From DAIDJD01 sp035485275 (GTDB lineage: Bacteria > Oederibacteriota > JAJYGY01 > DAIDJD01): a stretch of DNA of 64,000 bases. The position numbers and the translations under genes were made by a program. Below, in pieces: positions 1 to 9,759 of the stretch. Every line of letters begins with the position of its first letter. The first letter of the stretch is position 1. Location of the stretch: the NCBI GenBank assembly GCA_035485275.1, contig DATHOE010000021.1:75791-139790 (forward strand), in the 5' to 3' direction. The notes under the pieces are model-generated. The model did no database searches. It was not told where the DNA came from and saw nothing but the letters and a program-made list of their open reading frames with translations.

Positions 1-100
1 TAATCGTGATGCCCTTGTGACGAATCCTCATGCCACCAAAAATCGACCAAGCCCGTTTTCTAGGGACGGAAAACCCTTCAACCCCTATGACCCTCTCCCC

Positions 101-139
101 AAAAACAAAAAGCCCTCTCCAGTTACCCAGAGAGGGCTT
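101..139 (-). terminator. Rho-independent terminator of the tRNA-Val gene
   Basis: Bases 111-119 and 130-138 form a perfect 9-bp stem (AGCCCTCTC against GAGAGGGCT). Read on the minus strand the stem is followed by a T-rich run complementary to 101-110 (AAAAACAAAA). It lies just downstream of the minus-strand tRNA gene, so it is the natural end of that transcript. Confidence 0.85.
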
Positions 140-174
140 AAAGTCCCCAAACCCCATACAGGGCCTGAGTTTAT

Positions 175-251
175 TGGTGGGCTTGGAGGGACTCGAACCC
201 CCGACTTCCTCCCTGTGAAGAAGGCACTCTAACCAACTGAGTTACAAGCCC
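175..251 (-). tRNA. tRNA-Val, anticodon CAC
   Basis: On the minus strand the 7-bp acceptor stem GGGCTTG/CAAGCCC closes the molecule. There is a D arm (ACTC/GAGT), an anticodon stem CCTTC/GGAGG with loop TTCACAG (anticodon CAC, reads GUG), and a T arm GGGGG-TTCGAGT-CCCTC. Discriminator A is followed by CCA encoded in the DNA (175-177). A possible -10 (TAGAAT on the minus strand, 284-289) lies about 33 bases upstream, but I see no good -35. An 8-bp inverted repeat (TTGCAGGG near 272-279, CCCTGCAA near 298-305) brackets that -10. Confidence 0.95.
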
Positions 252-373
252 GAACCGCCCCTTGCAGGGCTCACAGTGGGTCCATTCTAAACCATTTCCC
301 TGCAAAGGGAATGGCCCAAAAAGGGATGAAAAGGTAGCCCAGGCCGGGCTGGGCGTCAAGGGGCCCGCTCCGC

Positions 374-402
374 TTGCCTAATCCCCTCCTTCCCGCCAAA
401 AT
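374..402 (+). promoter_or_regulatory. Possible sigma-70 promoter for the thyA operon
   Basis: TTGCCT (374-379) and CAAAAT (397-402) are 17 bases apart, with 4 of 6 matches to each consensus hexamer. The start codon of thyA is about 30 bases downstream. This is only a sequence match in the one gap that could drive the four overlapping genes. Confidence 0.35.
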
Positions 403-432
403 AAGGGCCCTTCCCGGTCGCCCAAGTGCCGG

Positions 433-1257
433 ATGTTTTGGAGTCCCAGCTTGAAGACATACCTCGACATGCTGCGTTTTGTGCTGGAGCACGGCGAACG
501 CCGTGAGGACCGCACCGGGACCGGCACCCTTTCGGTCTTCGGATACCAGAACCGCTACGACCTGGCCGCCGGCTTCCCCCTGCTCACCACCAAGAAGGTC
601 CACTTCAAGAGCGTGGCCCATGAGCTCCTGTGGATCCTCAAGGGCGAGACCAACATCAAAAGCCTCAAAGAGGCGGGCGTGGGCATCTGGGACGAGTGGG
701 CCGACGTTGAAGGCGAACTCGGGCCCGTGTACGGACACCAGTGGCGCCACTTCGGGGATCCCTCAGGCAAGGGCGTCGGCGGCGTGGACCAGATGCGCGA
801 GCTGGTCGAGCTTATCAAAAAGAGCCCCCGTTCCCGCAGGCTCGTGGTCAGCGCCTGGAATCCCCTGGATGTCCCGCGCATGGCCCTGCCGCCCTGCCAT
901 ACCCTGTTCCAATTCTATGTCCACACCGACGGCCGCCTGGACTGCCACCTGTACCAGCGCAGCGCGGACATCTTCCTGGGCGTGCCCTTCAACATCGCCA
1001 GCTACGCCCTGCTGACCCACCTGGTGGCCCAGGCCACGGGCCTGAAGCCCGGGACCTTCGTGCACAGCTTCGGCGACCTGCACCTGTACCTCAACCACCT
1101 GGAGCAGGCCCGGACCCAGCTGGCCCGCGAGCCCAGGGCCCTGCCCCGCCTGGTCCTGAACCCGGCGGTCACGGACCTCTTCGCCTTCAAGTACGAGGAC
1201 ATTGGCCTTGAGAACTACGACCCCCATCCCGCCATCAAGGCGCCGGTGGCCGTGTGA
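433..1257 (+). CDS. thyA: Thymidylate synthase
   Basis: Makes dTMP from dUMP with methylene-tetrahydrofolate as carbon donor and reductant, releasing dihydrofolate. The 274-residue length fits the ThyA family (about 264). Visible family signatures are RTGTGTLSVFG near the N-terminus, LGPVYGHQWRHFG, the catalytic cysteine in LPPCHTLFQF (Cys155) and the C-terminal YDPHPAIKAPVAV. The ATG at 433 gives a few residues more than usual at the N-terminus; no strong ribosome binding site decides it. The stop overlaps the start of folA by four bases (GTGA), so the enzyme producing dihydrofolate is coupled to the one that recycles it. Confidence 0.97.
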   Translation: MFWSPSLKTYLDMLRFVLEHGERREDRTGTGTLSVFGYQNRYDLAAGFPLLTTKKVHFKSVAHELLWILKGETNIKSLKEAGVGIWDEWADVEGELGPVYGHQWRHFGDPSGKGVGGVDQMRELVELIKKSPRSRRLVVSAWNPLDVPRMALPPCHTLFQFYVHTDGRLDCHLYQRSADIFLGVPFNIASYALLTHLVAQATGLKPGTFVHSFGDLHLYLNHLEQARTQLAREPRALPRLVLNPAVTDLFAFKYEDIGLENYDPHPAIKAPVAV

Positions 1258-1778
1258 CGCTGACCCTGATCGCGGCCCTGACCTGGCCCGGACGGGTCAT
1301 CGGCAAGGACAATACCATCCCCTGGAAGCTGAGCGAGGACCTCAAGCGCTTCAAGGCATTGACCCTGGGGCATCCGGTCATCATGGGCCGCAAGACCTGG
1401 GACAGCCTGCCTTTCAAGCTGCCGGGCCGCAGCAACCTGGTGCTCAGCCGCAGCATCGGCGACATCGCCGGCCCCAAGGCCGTGGCGCCGGACCTGGTCT
1501 GCACGAGCCTGGACGCCGCCTTGACGCTCGCGGCCCAGGAGCCCGGAGGGGAAGCGGTCTTCGTCATCGGGGGCGCCTCGGTGTACGCGGAGGCCCTGCC
1601 CAGGGCCGACCGCCTGGCCCTGACCCTGGTCCACCACCCCTTTGAAGGCTCGGTGCTCTTCCCGGCTTTCGACCCCAAGGAATGGACGGAAGTCTTCCGC
1701 CTGAGGCAGGTCGAGCGGGGAAGCCCGTCCTTTGCCTATGAATTCGTCGACCTGATCCGCCCCCAAGGAGAAGCATGA
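1254..1778 (+). CDS. folA: Dihydrofolate reductase
   Basis: Reduces dihydrofolate to tetrahydrofolate with NADPH, completing the thymidylate cycle with the preceding thyA. The 174-residue protein shows the substrate-binding IPWKLSEDLKRF segment (acid Asp29), the NADPH-binding MGRKTW, and FVIGGASVYAEAL, all standard for bacterial DHFR. Translation starts at GTG 1254, which overlaps the thyA stop codon. Its own end overlaps the next gene by ATGA, so thyA, folA, the LOG gene and mscS look like one polycistronic message. Confidence 0.96.
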   Translation: MTLTLIAALTWPGRVIGKDNTIPWKLSEDLKRFKALTLGHPVIMGRKTWDSLPFKLPGRSNLVLSRSIGDIAGPKAVAPDLVCTSLDAALTLAAQEPGGEAVFVIGGASVYAEALPRADRLALTLVHHPFEGSVLFPAFDPKEWTEVFRLRQVERGSPSFAYEFVDLIRPQGEA

Positions 1779-2521
1779 AACGCATCGTCAACAAGCTCCG
1801 TTCCGAGGACCATTCCGAGAAGGAGATGCTCAAGCACGAGCAGGACCGCAAGCCCATGTACAGCGAAAGCTGGCGGGTCCTGCGCATCCAGGCGGAGATC
1901 GTGGACGGCTTCGAGAACCTGCGCGACCTGGGGCCGGCGGTGAGCGTCTTCGGTTCGGCGCGCACCAAGCCCGACCAGATCGAGTACCGGACCGCGGAGA
2001 AGCTGGGGCGCAAACTGTCCGAGGCCGGCTACGCGGTCATCACGGGCGGCGGTCCGGGCATCATGGAGGCCGTGAACAAGGGCGCGTACCGCAACGGCTC
2101 GCCCAGCGTGGGGCTCAACATCGAGCTGCCCTTTGAGCAGCACCCCAACGTGTACCAGGACCTGAACCTGGAGAACCGCTACTTCTTCGTGCGCAAGCTG
2201 AACTTCGTGAAGTACAGCTTCGCCTTCGTGTACTTCCCGGGCGGCTTCGGCACCTTTGACGAGCTCTTCGAGGTGGCCACCCTGGTCCAGACCAACAAGA
2301 TCGAGCCCTTCCCCCTGATCCTGGTGGGCTCCCATTTCTGGGGGCCTTTCCTGGACTGGATGAAGCAGCACATGGGCCGCTCCGGCTACGTGGACCCCAC
2401 CGACCCCCAGCACTTCCGGGTGGTGGACACGGCCGAGGAGGCCCTGAAGCTGGTGAAGCAGGCCGCGGCCAAGGCCGGCATCAAGGTCAAGCGGAGGCCC
2501 AAACTAGGGAGCCTGAGATGA
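1775..2521 (+). CDS. LOG-family nucleotide 5'-monophosphate nucleosidase-like protein
   Basis: A Rossmann-fold protein of the LOG (Lonely Guy, formerly 'lysine decarboxylase-like') family. Members cleave nucleoside monophosphates to base and ribose-5-phosphate, either for nucleotide salvage or for cytokinin activation. The two family motifs are clear: GGGPGIMEA (residues 91-99) and PGGFGTFDE (155-163). At 248 residues with a charged N-terminal extension of about 50 residues it resembles the longer bacterial branch. ATGA overlaps on both sides place it in the thyA-folA-mscS operon, which fits a role in nucleotide turnover; the true substrate is not shown. Confidence 0.88.
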   Translation: MKRIVNKLRSEDHSEKEMLKHEQDRKPMYSESWRVLRIQAEIVDGFENLRDLGPAVSVFGSARTKPDQIEYRTAEKLGRKLSEAGYAVITGGGPGIMEAVNKGAYRNGSPSVGLNIELPFEQHPNVYQDLNLENRYFFVRKLNFVKYSFAFVYFPGGFGTFDELFEVATLVQTNKIEPFPLILVGSHFWGPFLDWMKQHMGRSGYVDPTDPQHFRVVDTAEEALKLVKQAAAKAGIKVKRRPKLGSLR

Positions 2522-3618
2522 GCCTGGTCGCCACACCGGTCCCCATGACGGGCCTGCCCGTGAATCTGCCCGTGCAGACCCACCAGATCGAGTCCCTGCT
2601 GTGGAACTGGCTGCTGCCGGCCCTGGTGGTGATCGGCGCGGTGGTGGTCGCCATCGGCGCGGGCCGGGGCGTGGCCCTGCTCAAGAACGAGGCGCCCGAA
2701 AGCCCGCGCCAGAGCCTGCGCTACCTGCTGCGCGGCCTGGTGGAGGCCGTGGTATACATCGGCATCCTGTCCGGAACGCTTTTCCTCTGGCATTTGCTCC
2801 AGGAAACGCGGGGCGTGGACATGATCCTGCGTTTCGGCTCCGCCATGGCCCTGATGTGGGCGGGCTTCGTGGTTATGGACGCCTTTGAACGGCACCTATA
2901 CGGCCGCTTCCACAGCCTGGGGCGGCCCAGCGCCGTGACCGTGATCCCCCTGTTGGACAAGGTCGCCAAGGTCACCTGGGGACTGCTCATCTTTTTGATG
3001 TTCCTCGACAACATGGGCATGAACGTCAAGGCCCTGCTGGCGGGACTGGGCGTCGGCGGCCTGGCTGTGGCCCTGGCCGGCCAGAAGACCATAGAGAACC
3101 TTTTCGGCGGCCTGGTGCTGGTGCTGGACCAGCCCGTGCGGGCCGGGGACTTCTGCGGCTTCGGGGACAAGCAGGGCGAGGTGGTGGAGATAGGGCTGCG
3201 CTCCATCAAGCTGCGCACCGCGGACCGGACCCTGATCAGCGTGCCCAACGGCGAGTTCTCCCAGCTGGTGCTTGAGAATTTCGCCAGGCGCGACCGCATC
3301 CGCTTCGACAACACCTTTACCCTGCGCCTGGACACGGGCATGGACGCCATGAAGCGGGTGGTAGACGCCTTTGAAGCGGTCCTGCAGGCCGATCCGCGGA
3401 TAGACACGGAGCTCAGCCGGCGGGCCCGCTTTATCCAGGTCAGCACCAACAGCCTCGACGTGGAGGTCTTCTGCTACTTCAACGGTTCGGACTGGGAGGA
3501 ATTCATGGTCTGGCGCCAGGGCCTGCTCCTGTCCCTGATGGGCGCCATGGAGCGCGAAGGCGGGCGCCTGGCCTCCCCGGTCCAGTCCGCAGTTCCAGGG
3601 CTTGGATCAGCCCATTGA
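2518..3618 (+). CDS. Small-conductance mechanosensitive channel family protein (MscS)
   Basis: Membrane channel that releases solutes under hypo-osmotic stretch. Three hydrophobic segments occur near residues 28-50, 73-95 and 105-120. They are followed by the pore-lining helix and the diagnostic LAGQKTIENLFGG, the LDQPVRAGD entry to the beta domain, and VPNGEF. The length of 366 residues exceeds E. coli MscS (286), mainly from the extra N-terminal membrane segments. The start overlaps the LOG gene (ATGA). Its stop codon lies inside the -35 box of the next promoter, so the operon ends here. Confidence 0.9.
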   Translation: MSLVATPVPMTGLPVNLPVQTHQIESLLWNWLLPALVVIGAVVVAIGAGRGVALLKNEAPESPRQSLRYLLRGLVEAVVYIGILSGTLFLWHLLQETRGVDMILRFGSAMALMWAGFVVMDAFERHLYGRFHSLGRPSAVTVIPLLDKVAKVTWGLLIFLMFLDNMGMNVKALLAGLGVGGLAVALAGQKTIENLFGGLVLVLDQPVRAGDFCGFGDKQGEVVEIGLRSIKLRTADRTLISVPNGEFSQLVLENFARRDRIRFDNTFTLRLDTGMDAMKRVVDAFEAVLQADPRIDTELSRRARFIQVSTNSLDVEVFCYFNGSDWEEFMVWRQGLLLSLMGAMEREGGRLASPVQSAVPGLGSAH

Positions 3619-3642
3619 CATAATTTTTTATTTAATTATAAT
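3615..3642 (+). promoter_or_regulatory. Perfect-consensus sigma-70 promoter of the winged-helix/nucleotidyltransferase cassette
   Basis: TTGACA at 3615-3620 and TATAAT at 3637-3642 are both exact matches, separated by 16 bases in a strongly AT-rich stretch that contrasts with the GC-rich surroundings. The -35 box overlaps the stop codon of mscS. Transcription would begin near 3649, inside the palindromic block that follows. Confidence 0.85.
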
Positions 3643-3679
3643 GATATTTGTGATTCGCGAATCGCGATTAACGAATATC
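3643..3679 (+). promoter_or_regulatory. Palindromic operator overlapping the transcription start
   Basis: Nested dyads lie directly after the -10 box: an exact 12-bp palindrome GATTCGCGAATC (3652-3663), an overlapping exact 10-bp palindrome AATCGCGATT (3660-3669), and outer arms GATATT (3643-3648) and AATATC (3674-3679). Their place between -10 and start codon is that of a repressor site. The adjacent gene encodes a winged-helix DNA-binding protein, so autorepression is the simple inference. Confidence 0.7.
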
Positions 3680-3691
3680 CGAGGCTAAACC

Positions 3692-4204
3692 ATGAAACCC
3701 CAGGATGTCGTGGTTTTGGCGGCATTGCTGTCGAGGCCGGCCAATGAACGGGAAACGCTGGCGGTTTTGGCCAGCCGCAGCGGCCTCAGCGCGTCGGAAA
3801 CGCATGCTTCTTTGAAACGGCTTAGGGAGTGCCGGCTCATCGACGGATCCGATGACCGGCCTTGGAAGAGCGCGGTCATGGAATTTTTCGCGCACGGGCT
3901 TCGTTATGCCTTCCCGGTGCGACCCGGCGGCATTGTTTATGGCCTGGCCACTGGATCCTCCGCCCCGCCGCTGAACTCCAAGTTCGCGGCCAATTCCACG
4001 GCTTGGGTGTGGCCCTGGGAAGGGGGCAATCAAAAAGGGGAATCCATCCGGCCGCTCTATGCCACAGCACCGCGCGTGTGCGCCAAGGACCCCGTCTTGT
4101 GGGAATGGCTGTCCCTTTTGGACGCCCTTCGCGCGGGCGCGGCCCGGGAACAGAAGGCTGCCCTGAAGGAACTGGAGGATAGGTTAGGGGTTCCGGCACT
4201 ATGA
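3692..4204 (+). CDS. Winged-helix DNA-binding protein, probable antitoxin/regulator
   Basis: A 170-residue protein whose first 55 residues form a MarR-like winged helix (LASRSGLSASETHASLKRL is the recognition-helix region). The rest, with LRYAFPVRPGG, LYATAPRVCAKDP and SLLDALRAGAAREQ, is a conserved-looking domain I cannot name with certainty. The ATG is followed downstream by a 4-base overlap (ATGA) with an AbiEii-like nucleotidyltransferase. AbiE systems pair a winged-helix antitoxin (AbiEi) with a nucleotidyltransferase toxin (AbiEii), so an antitoxin and autorepressor role is likely by context. Its codons are richer in A and T than those of its neighbours, suggesting transfer. Confidence 0.7.
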   Translation: MKPQDVVVLAALLSRPANERETLAVLASRSGLSASETHASLKRLRECRLIDGSDDRPWKSAVMEFFAHGLRYAFPVRPGGIVYGLATGSSAPPLNSKFAANSTAWVWPWEGGNQKGESIRPLYATAPRVCAKDPVLWEWLSLLDALRAGAAREQKAALKELEDRLGVPAL

Positions 4205-4908
4205 AAGGGCCTTTGGAAATGATCGAGGAAGCCGCAGAAAAACTGGAGGCGATCCTCCCGGAACCGGTTTTTGTGGGCGGCGCGACGCTGAATTTATATT
4301 TGGGTGAAACTGCATTCGAAGAACCGCGAGTGACCGAGGATGTCGATTGCGTCATCGAAGCGGCGACAAACCTCGAGTATTAACGCTTTGAAGCCAGTCT
4401 CAGGGAGATGGGCTTCAGAAATTGTGTCGATCCAGGGGACCCCATCTGTCGATGGTGGGTGGGGGCCGTGAAAGTGGACTTCATGCCCTTGGACGCGGCG
4501 GCCCTGGGCTTCACCAATCCCTGGTACCGTCCGGGCCTGGCCAGGACGATCAAAAAAACCTTGCCTTCGGGGCGCACGATCCGCCTATTCTCGGCGCCGG
4601 ATCCTATAGCCATAAAAATGCTGGCCCATGCGGATCTGGAACGGAACGGCCACGATCTCCGTTTAAACCAAGATTTCGAGGACGTGGTCGTCCTGCTTGG
4701 GTCGTCCGAGTTTTACCAGGGCCTGGCGGCTGAAATGTCACATGATGTGGGCCTTTTTCTGTCCGAAGTCTTTTCAAGGGTGATGCGTGATCCACAGTTT
4801 GATGGGGCCGTTTCTGCGGCTTTGGAGGCGCGTCAACGCGCTCAGGAACGGGGCCATCGGACTAAAAAATGGATCATGGATCTGGCCGAAGGCCGTCCCC
4901 AGGCATAG
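4201..4908 (+). pseudogene. AbiEii-like nucleotidyltransferase interrupted by one in-frame stop
   Basis: A single reading frame of 235 codons is broken only at codon 61 (TAA, 4381-4383); both halves are in the same frame with no insertion or deletion. The first half holds the nucleotidyltransferase signature FVGGATLNLYLG and the metal-binding Asp pair in TEDVDCVIEA. The second holds GFRNC, ICRWWVGAVKVDFMPLD, FSAPDPIAIKMLAHAD and LNQDFEDVVVLL, typical of the AbiEii/AbiGii toxin family. In relatives an aromatic residue commonly follows the EY just before the break, so TAT or TAC to TAA is the likely change. The product may be inactive, or the stop may be a sequencing error. An internal ATG at 4408 could start the C-terminal part, but that would lack the catalytic Asp residues. 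Confidence 0.75.
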
Positions 4909-4988
4909 AACCGCATCCGGGCTTCTAAGTCCCGCGTATTCATATTAGATTAGTGTCCTCCTGAACAACCCCCTGCTTTCCGGCCGCC

Positions 4989-5948
4989 ATGTCCAAGGAA
5001 AAGCTCGTCATCATCGGATCCGGCATCGCCGGCTTCACCGCGGCCATCTACGCCGCCCGCGCCAACCTGAGCCCCCTGGTCCTCAGCGGCCTGCCCCTGA
5101 ACCAGTCCGGCGGAGTGCTGGGCGGCCAGCTGACCACCACCACCGAGGTGGAGAACTTCCCCGGCTTCGAGCACGGCATCCAGGGCCCGGAGCTGATGGC
5201 CATCGTCCAGAAGCAGGCCGAGCGCTTCGGCACCCGGGTGGTGCAGGACCATGTCCAGTCCGTGGACTTCAGCAAGCGCCCCTTCGCCATCAAGACCGTC
5301 AACAGCGGTGACTACGAGGCCGACAGCGTCATCATCGCCACGGGCGCAAGCGCCAAATACCTGGGCCTCCCCAGCGAGCAGCGGCTCCTGGGCCACGGCG
5401 TCAGCGCCTGCGCCACCTGCGACGGCTTCTTCTTCAAGAACAAGGAGCTCTACGTGGTGGGCGGAGGGGACACGGCCATGGAAGAGGCCACCTTCCTCAC
5501 CAAGTTCGCCTCCAAGGTGAACATCCTGCACCGCAAGGATAGGTTCCGGGCCAGCCCGATCATGCTCAAGCGGGCCCAGGACAACCCCAAGATCAGCTTC
5601 AAGACGCCCTATTCCGTGGCCGAAGTCCACGGCGAGAACAAGGTCGAGAGCCTGACCCTGCTGCACGCCGAGAGCGGGGCCAAGGAGCAGGTCAAGGCCG
5701 AGGGCCTGTTCCTGGGGATCGGGCACCAGCCCAACACCCAGGCCTTCCCGACCCTGGACAAGGACGAAGTGGGCTACCTCATCTCCGACGAGCGCACCCA
5801 GTGCTTCGAGGGCGGAAAGGCCGTCCCGGGCGTCTTCGCGGCCGGGGACGTGTCCGACCACCGCTACCGCCAGGCCGTCACCGCCGCGGGCAAGGGCTGC
5901 GCCGCGGCCCTGGAGGCGATCCGCTTCCTTGAAGAGCAGCACGGCTAG
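4989..5948 (+). CDS. trxB: Thioredoxin reductase
   Basis: FAD- and NADPH-dependent reductase that keeps cytoplasmic thioredoxin reduced. In 319 residues it has the FAD motif GSGIAG (10-15), the redox pair Cys141-Ala-Thr-Cys144 followed by DGFFF, the NADPH motif GGGDTAMEEA (158-167) and the C-terminal FAD motif GVFAAGDVSDHRYRQA. The upstream gap from the toxin-like gene has a possible -10 (TAGATT, 4946-4951) but no convincing -35. It precedes thiC by 35 bases, so the two may share a transcript; the link to thiamine synthesis could be redox support but is not shown. Confidence 0.96.
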   Translation: MSKEKLVIIGSGIAGFTAAIYAARANLSPLVLSGLPLNQSGGVLGGQLTTTTEVENFPGFEHGIQGPELMAIVQKQAERFGTRVVQDHVQSVDFSKRPFAIKTVNSGDYEADSVIIATGASAKYLGLPSEQRLLGHGVSACATCDGFFFKNKELYVVGGGDTAMEEATFLTKFASKVNILHRKDRFRASPIMLKRAQDNPKISFKTPYSVAEVHGENKVESLTLLHAESGAKEQVKAEGLFLGIGHQPNTQAFPTLDKDEVGYLISDERTQCFEGGKAVPGVFAAGDVSDHRYRQAVTAAGKGCAAALEAIRFLEEQHG

Positions 5949-5983
5949 GCTGAAGGCTTTTTCATCGACGAAATGAGGCGACC

Positions 5984-7855
<1,872 letters not shown>

Positions 7856-7885
7856 GCGGGGCCCCCGCGGGGGACGGGAAGGAAC

Positions 7886-7920
7886 AAAAAGGGACCAAGC
7901 CCTGCGGCTTGGTCCCTTTT
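7886..7920. terminator. Bidirectional Rho-independent terminator
   Basis: A 10-bp stem (GGGACCAAGC 7891-7900, GCTTGGTCCC 7907-7916) is flanked by AAAAA on the left and TTTT on the right, so it can end the thiC message on the plus strand and the minus-strand secreted-protein gene coming from the right. Confidence 0.9.
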
Positions 7921-7961
7921 CTTTGCTCCGACGGGCGAAGGCCCGCCCCGTTTCCCGGCCC

Positions 7962-8309
7962 TTAGTGGTTCTGGATTTCCTTGCTGTTCTGGTTCTCCTG
8001 CTGGTTCAGGGTGTTCTGGTCCTGCTTGGTGATGTGCCCGCCGTCCTGGGCGGCCATGTCCTTCTCTTCGTGGCGGATCTCGCGGTCGTGCTTGTGCAGC
8101 CTGGCGGCTTCGCGGCGGCTCATCTTGCCATGACGGACCTTGCGGCGGATGCGCGCGTTCTGCCTCTTCAGGCGGCGGTTCACCTGGCGGCGGCGGGGAT
8201 GGTGATGGACCACGTGCGCGGGGGCCGGCGGGGTGTCCGCGGCCAGGATGCTGGTGGCGCCGCCGACGAAGAGCAGGGCAGCGGCGACGACTGCGGTGAG
8301 GAATTTCAT
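7962..8309 (-). CDS. Small secreted basic/charged protein of unknown function
   Basis: A 115-residue protein with a clear Sec signal peptide (MKFLTAVVAAALLFVGGATS, cleavage probable after AA near residue 24). The mature part has a His/Arg-rich segment followed by charged helix-forming text ending in LNQQENQNSKEIQNH. I recall similar short exported proteins, with a helix-turn pattern resembling G-x-LS-x-x-E-A, in many Gram-negative genomes, but none with a known function. The start at 8309 was chosen because GGAG lies at the right distance before it and because the signal peptide begins there; an upstream ATG (8414) would bury the signal. The gap 8310-8577 upstream holds A/T tracts and a weak hairpin but no gene I can support. 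Confidence 0.75.
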   Translation of the reverse strand: MKFLTAVVAAALLFVGGATSILAADTPPAPAHVVHHHPRRRQVNRRLKRQNARIRRKVRHGKMSRREAARLHKHDREIRHEEKDMAAQDGGHITKQDQNTLNQQENQNSKEIQNH

Positions 8310-8577
8310 GGCGTTCTCCTTTGAAGATCCAAGCCCAGGGCACCATGCCGTGGACTTCGCTCTTTCATGGACCGCCTGAGGTCTGGGGAGGCCCTTCGGC
8401 ATTTCCTCGTCCATGAGGTGGAAGGCTCAAAGCCCGATGCCCCATGGAGCTGCAATGTCCGTGCCAGGGGGGAGCGCTTTGTTTCCAAGGGTTTTTAGAC
8501 GTTTTTTGCGAACAAAAAACCCGCTTTTTACCGCAGTGCGGCAAAAAAACCGCACATGCATGCCGGACAAAATTCCC

Positions 8578-8964
8578 CTAATCTTCCTTCAGCAACTGGA
8601 TCCGCGCGTTCTCCAGGAGCGGCCCCAGCAGCGGATGGGCCAGGTCCTCGGGGCTGCAGGCCTCCCAGGCGCGCGGGTCGAAGCAGTCCCCGGCCAGGAG
8701 CGGGGCCGAGCCCAGCTGCCCTTCGTGGCGCGCCAGGACCAGCTCCAGGCTCCGGTCCACCAGCACCGGCAGCTCGACCACCTCCACGCGCAGGTCGAGC
8801 TGCTCCAGGGGGATCTCCCCTCCGTCGGCCCTGGGCCAGCGGCCGCTGGCCTCGTAGGGCCAGCGGACCACCTCCTTGTAACGCTCGGCGTCCTCGCGCT
8901 TGAGGAAGTGCAGGCCCGCGGCCGGGGCGGTTTCGCTGAGGTTGTAGAGGCGATACAGCTTCAC
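8578..8964 (-). CDS. Hypothetical protein
   Basis: I do not recognise this 128-residue, acidic, probably cytoplasmic protein. It starts MKLYRLYNLSETAP and contains GLHFLKREDAERYKE, which suggests a small alpha/beta fold, but there is no membrane segment, signal peptide or metal motif. It lies 39 bases downstream of the flavin oxidoreductase on the same strand and may share its transcript. Confidence 0.6.
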   Translation of the reverse strand: MKLYRLYNLSETAPAAGLHFLKREDAERYKEVVRWPYEASGRWPRADGGEIPLEQLDLRVEVVELPVLVDRSLELVLARHEGQLGSAPLLAGDCFDPRAWEACSPEDLAHPLLGPLLENARIQLLKED

Positions 8965-9003
8965 GGTTCCTTTTTCGGCCCCGCCCGCGGGCGGGGCCGC
9001 AGG

Positions 9004-9729
9004 TCAAAAGCCCATGTTCTCCAGCTTCACCAGCTCCTTGGGCACGCCCTTCTCCAGCAGCAGCGTCTTCAGGTCCTTGTTCATCTGGTCCGGCCCGCAG
9101 ATGAAGTAGTGCTTGTTCATCGGCTCGGGCACGTACTTCGTGATCATGTCCCAGCCCAGGCGGCCGCGTTCCCCGGCCCAGTGGTGCTCGGGCGGCAGGC
9201 GGGTGTAGCTGAGCACGATCTCGGCCGCCGGGTTCACCACCATGTGGTGCTCCACCAGCTCCCTGTGGTAGATGGTGTCCTCTTCGGTCTTGTTCGCGTC
9301 CATGAAGGTGATCTTGTTGGGCAGCTTCAGGAAGGTGGAATAGCGCAGCATGCCCATGAGGGGCGTGATGCCCACGCCCGCGCCCAGCAGCACGATATGG
9401 GGCTGGGTGGCCGGGTCGAAATAGAAATGGCCCAGCGGGCCGCGCAGGCCGAACACGTGGCCGGGCTTGAGGTCCTTGAGGAACTGGGGGAAGGTCCCCT
9501 GGATCTTGATGGTCAGGTCGATGAAGTCGCGGGTGGTGGGGCTGCTGGCCACCGAATAGCTGCGCGACATCTTGACCTCGCTGGTCGGCGTCAGGTGCAG
9601 CTGCACGAACTGGCCGGGCTTGTACTGGATGACCTCGCCGCCCGCCTCGGGCTTGATGCGGTAGGTCAGGGTGTCGGGCGTCTCCTGTATGAGCTCGGTG
9701 AGCACATAAGGGATGGTCGGAGGGGGCAT
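9004..9729 (-). CDS. FAD/NAD(P)-binding oxidoreductase (ferredoxin reductase-like)
   Basis: Single-electron-transfer flavoprotein of the ferredoxin-NADP reductase superfamily, 241 residues. The FAD-binding RSYSVASSP (residues about 56-64), the nucleotide-binding GAGVGITPLMGML and the C-terminal FICGPDQMNKDL are all present in the expected order. There is no cysteine-rich [2Fe-2S] domain at either end, so it must pass electrons to or from a separate partner, which is not evident here. It sits just downstream of pepA on the minus strand. The physiological acceptor is unknown. Confidence 0.85.
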   Translation of the reverse strand: MPPPTIPYVLTELIQETPDTLTYRIKPEAGGEVIQYKPGQFVQLHLTPTSEVKMSRSYSVASSPTTRDFIDLTIKIQGTFPQFLKDLKPGHVFGLRGPLGHFYFDPATQPHIVLLGAGVGITPLMGMLRYSTFLKLPNKITFMDANKTEEDTIYHRELVEHHMVVNPAAEIVLSYTRLPPEHHWAGERGRLGWDMITKYVPEPMNKHYFICGPDQMNKDLKTLLLEKGVPKELVKLENMGF

Positions 9730-9759
9730 GGTCTTTGTTCCTTGGAGCGAGGTTAAGGT

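Noticed and set aside
17..232. Small plus-strand frames at the window start
   Set aside because: They run antisense through the tRNA-Val gene and its terminator and have no ribosome site or motif.
5949..5983. TPP riboswitch before thiC
   Set aside because: Only 35 bases separate trxB and thiC, too short, and no CUGAGA or THI-box core is present.
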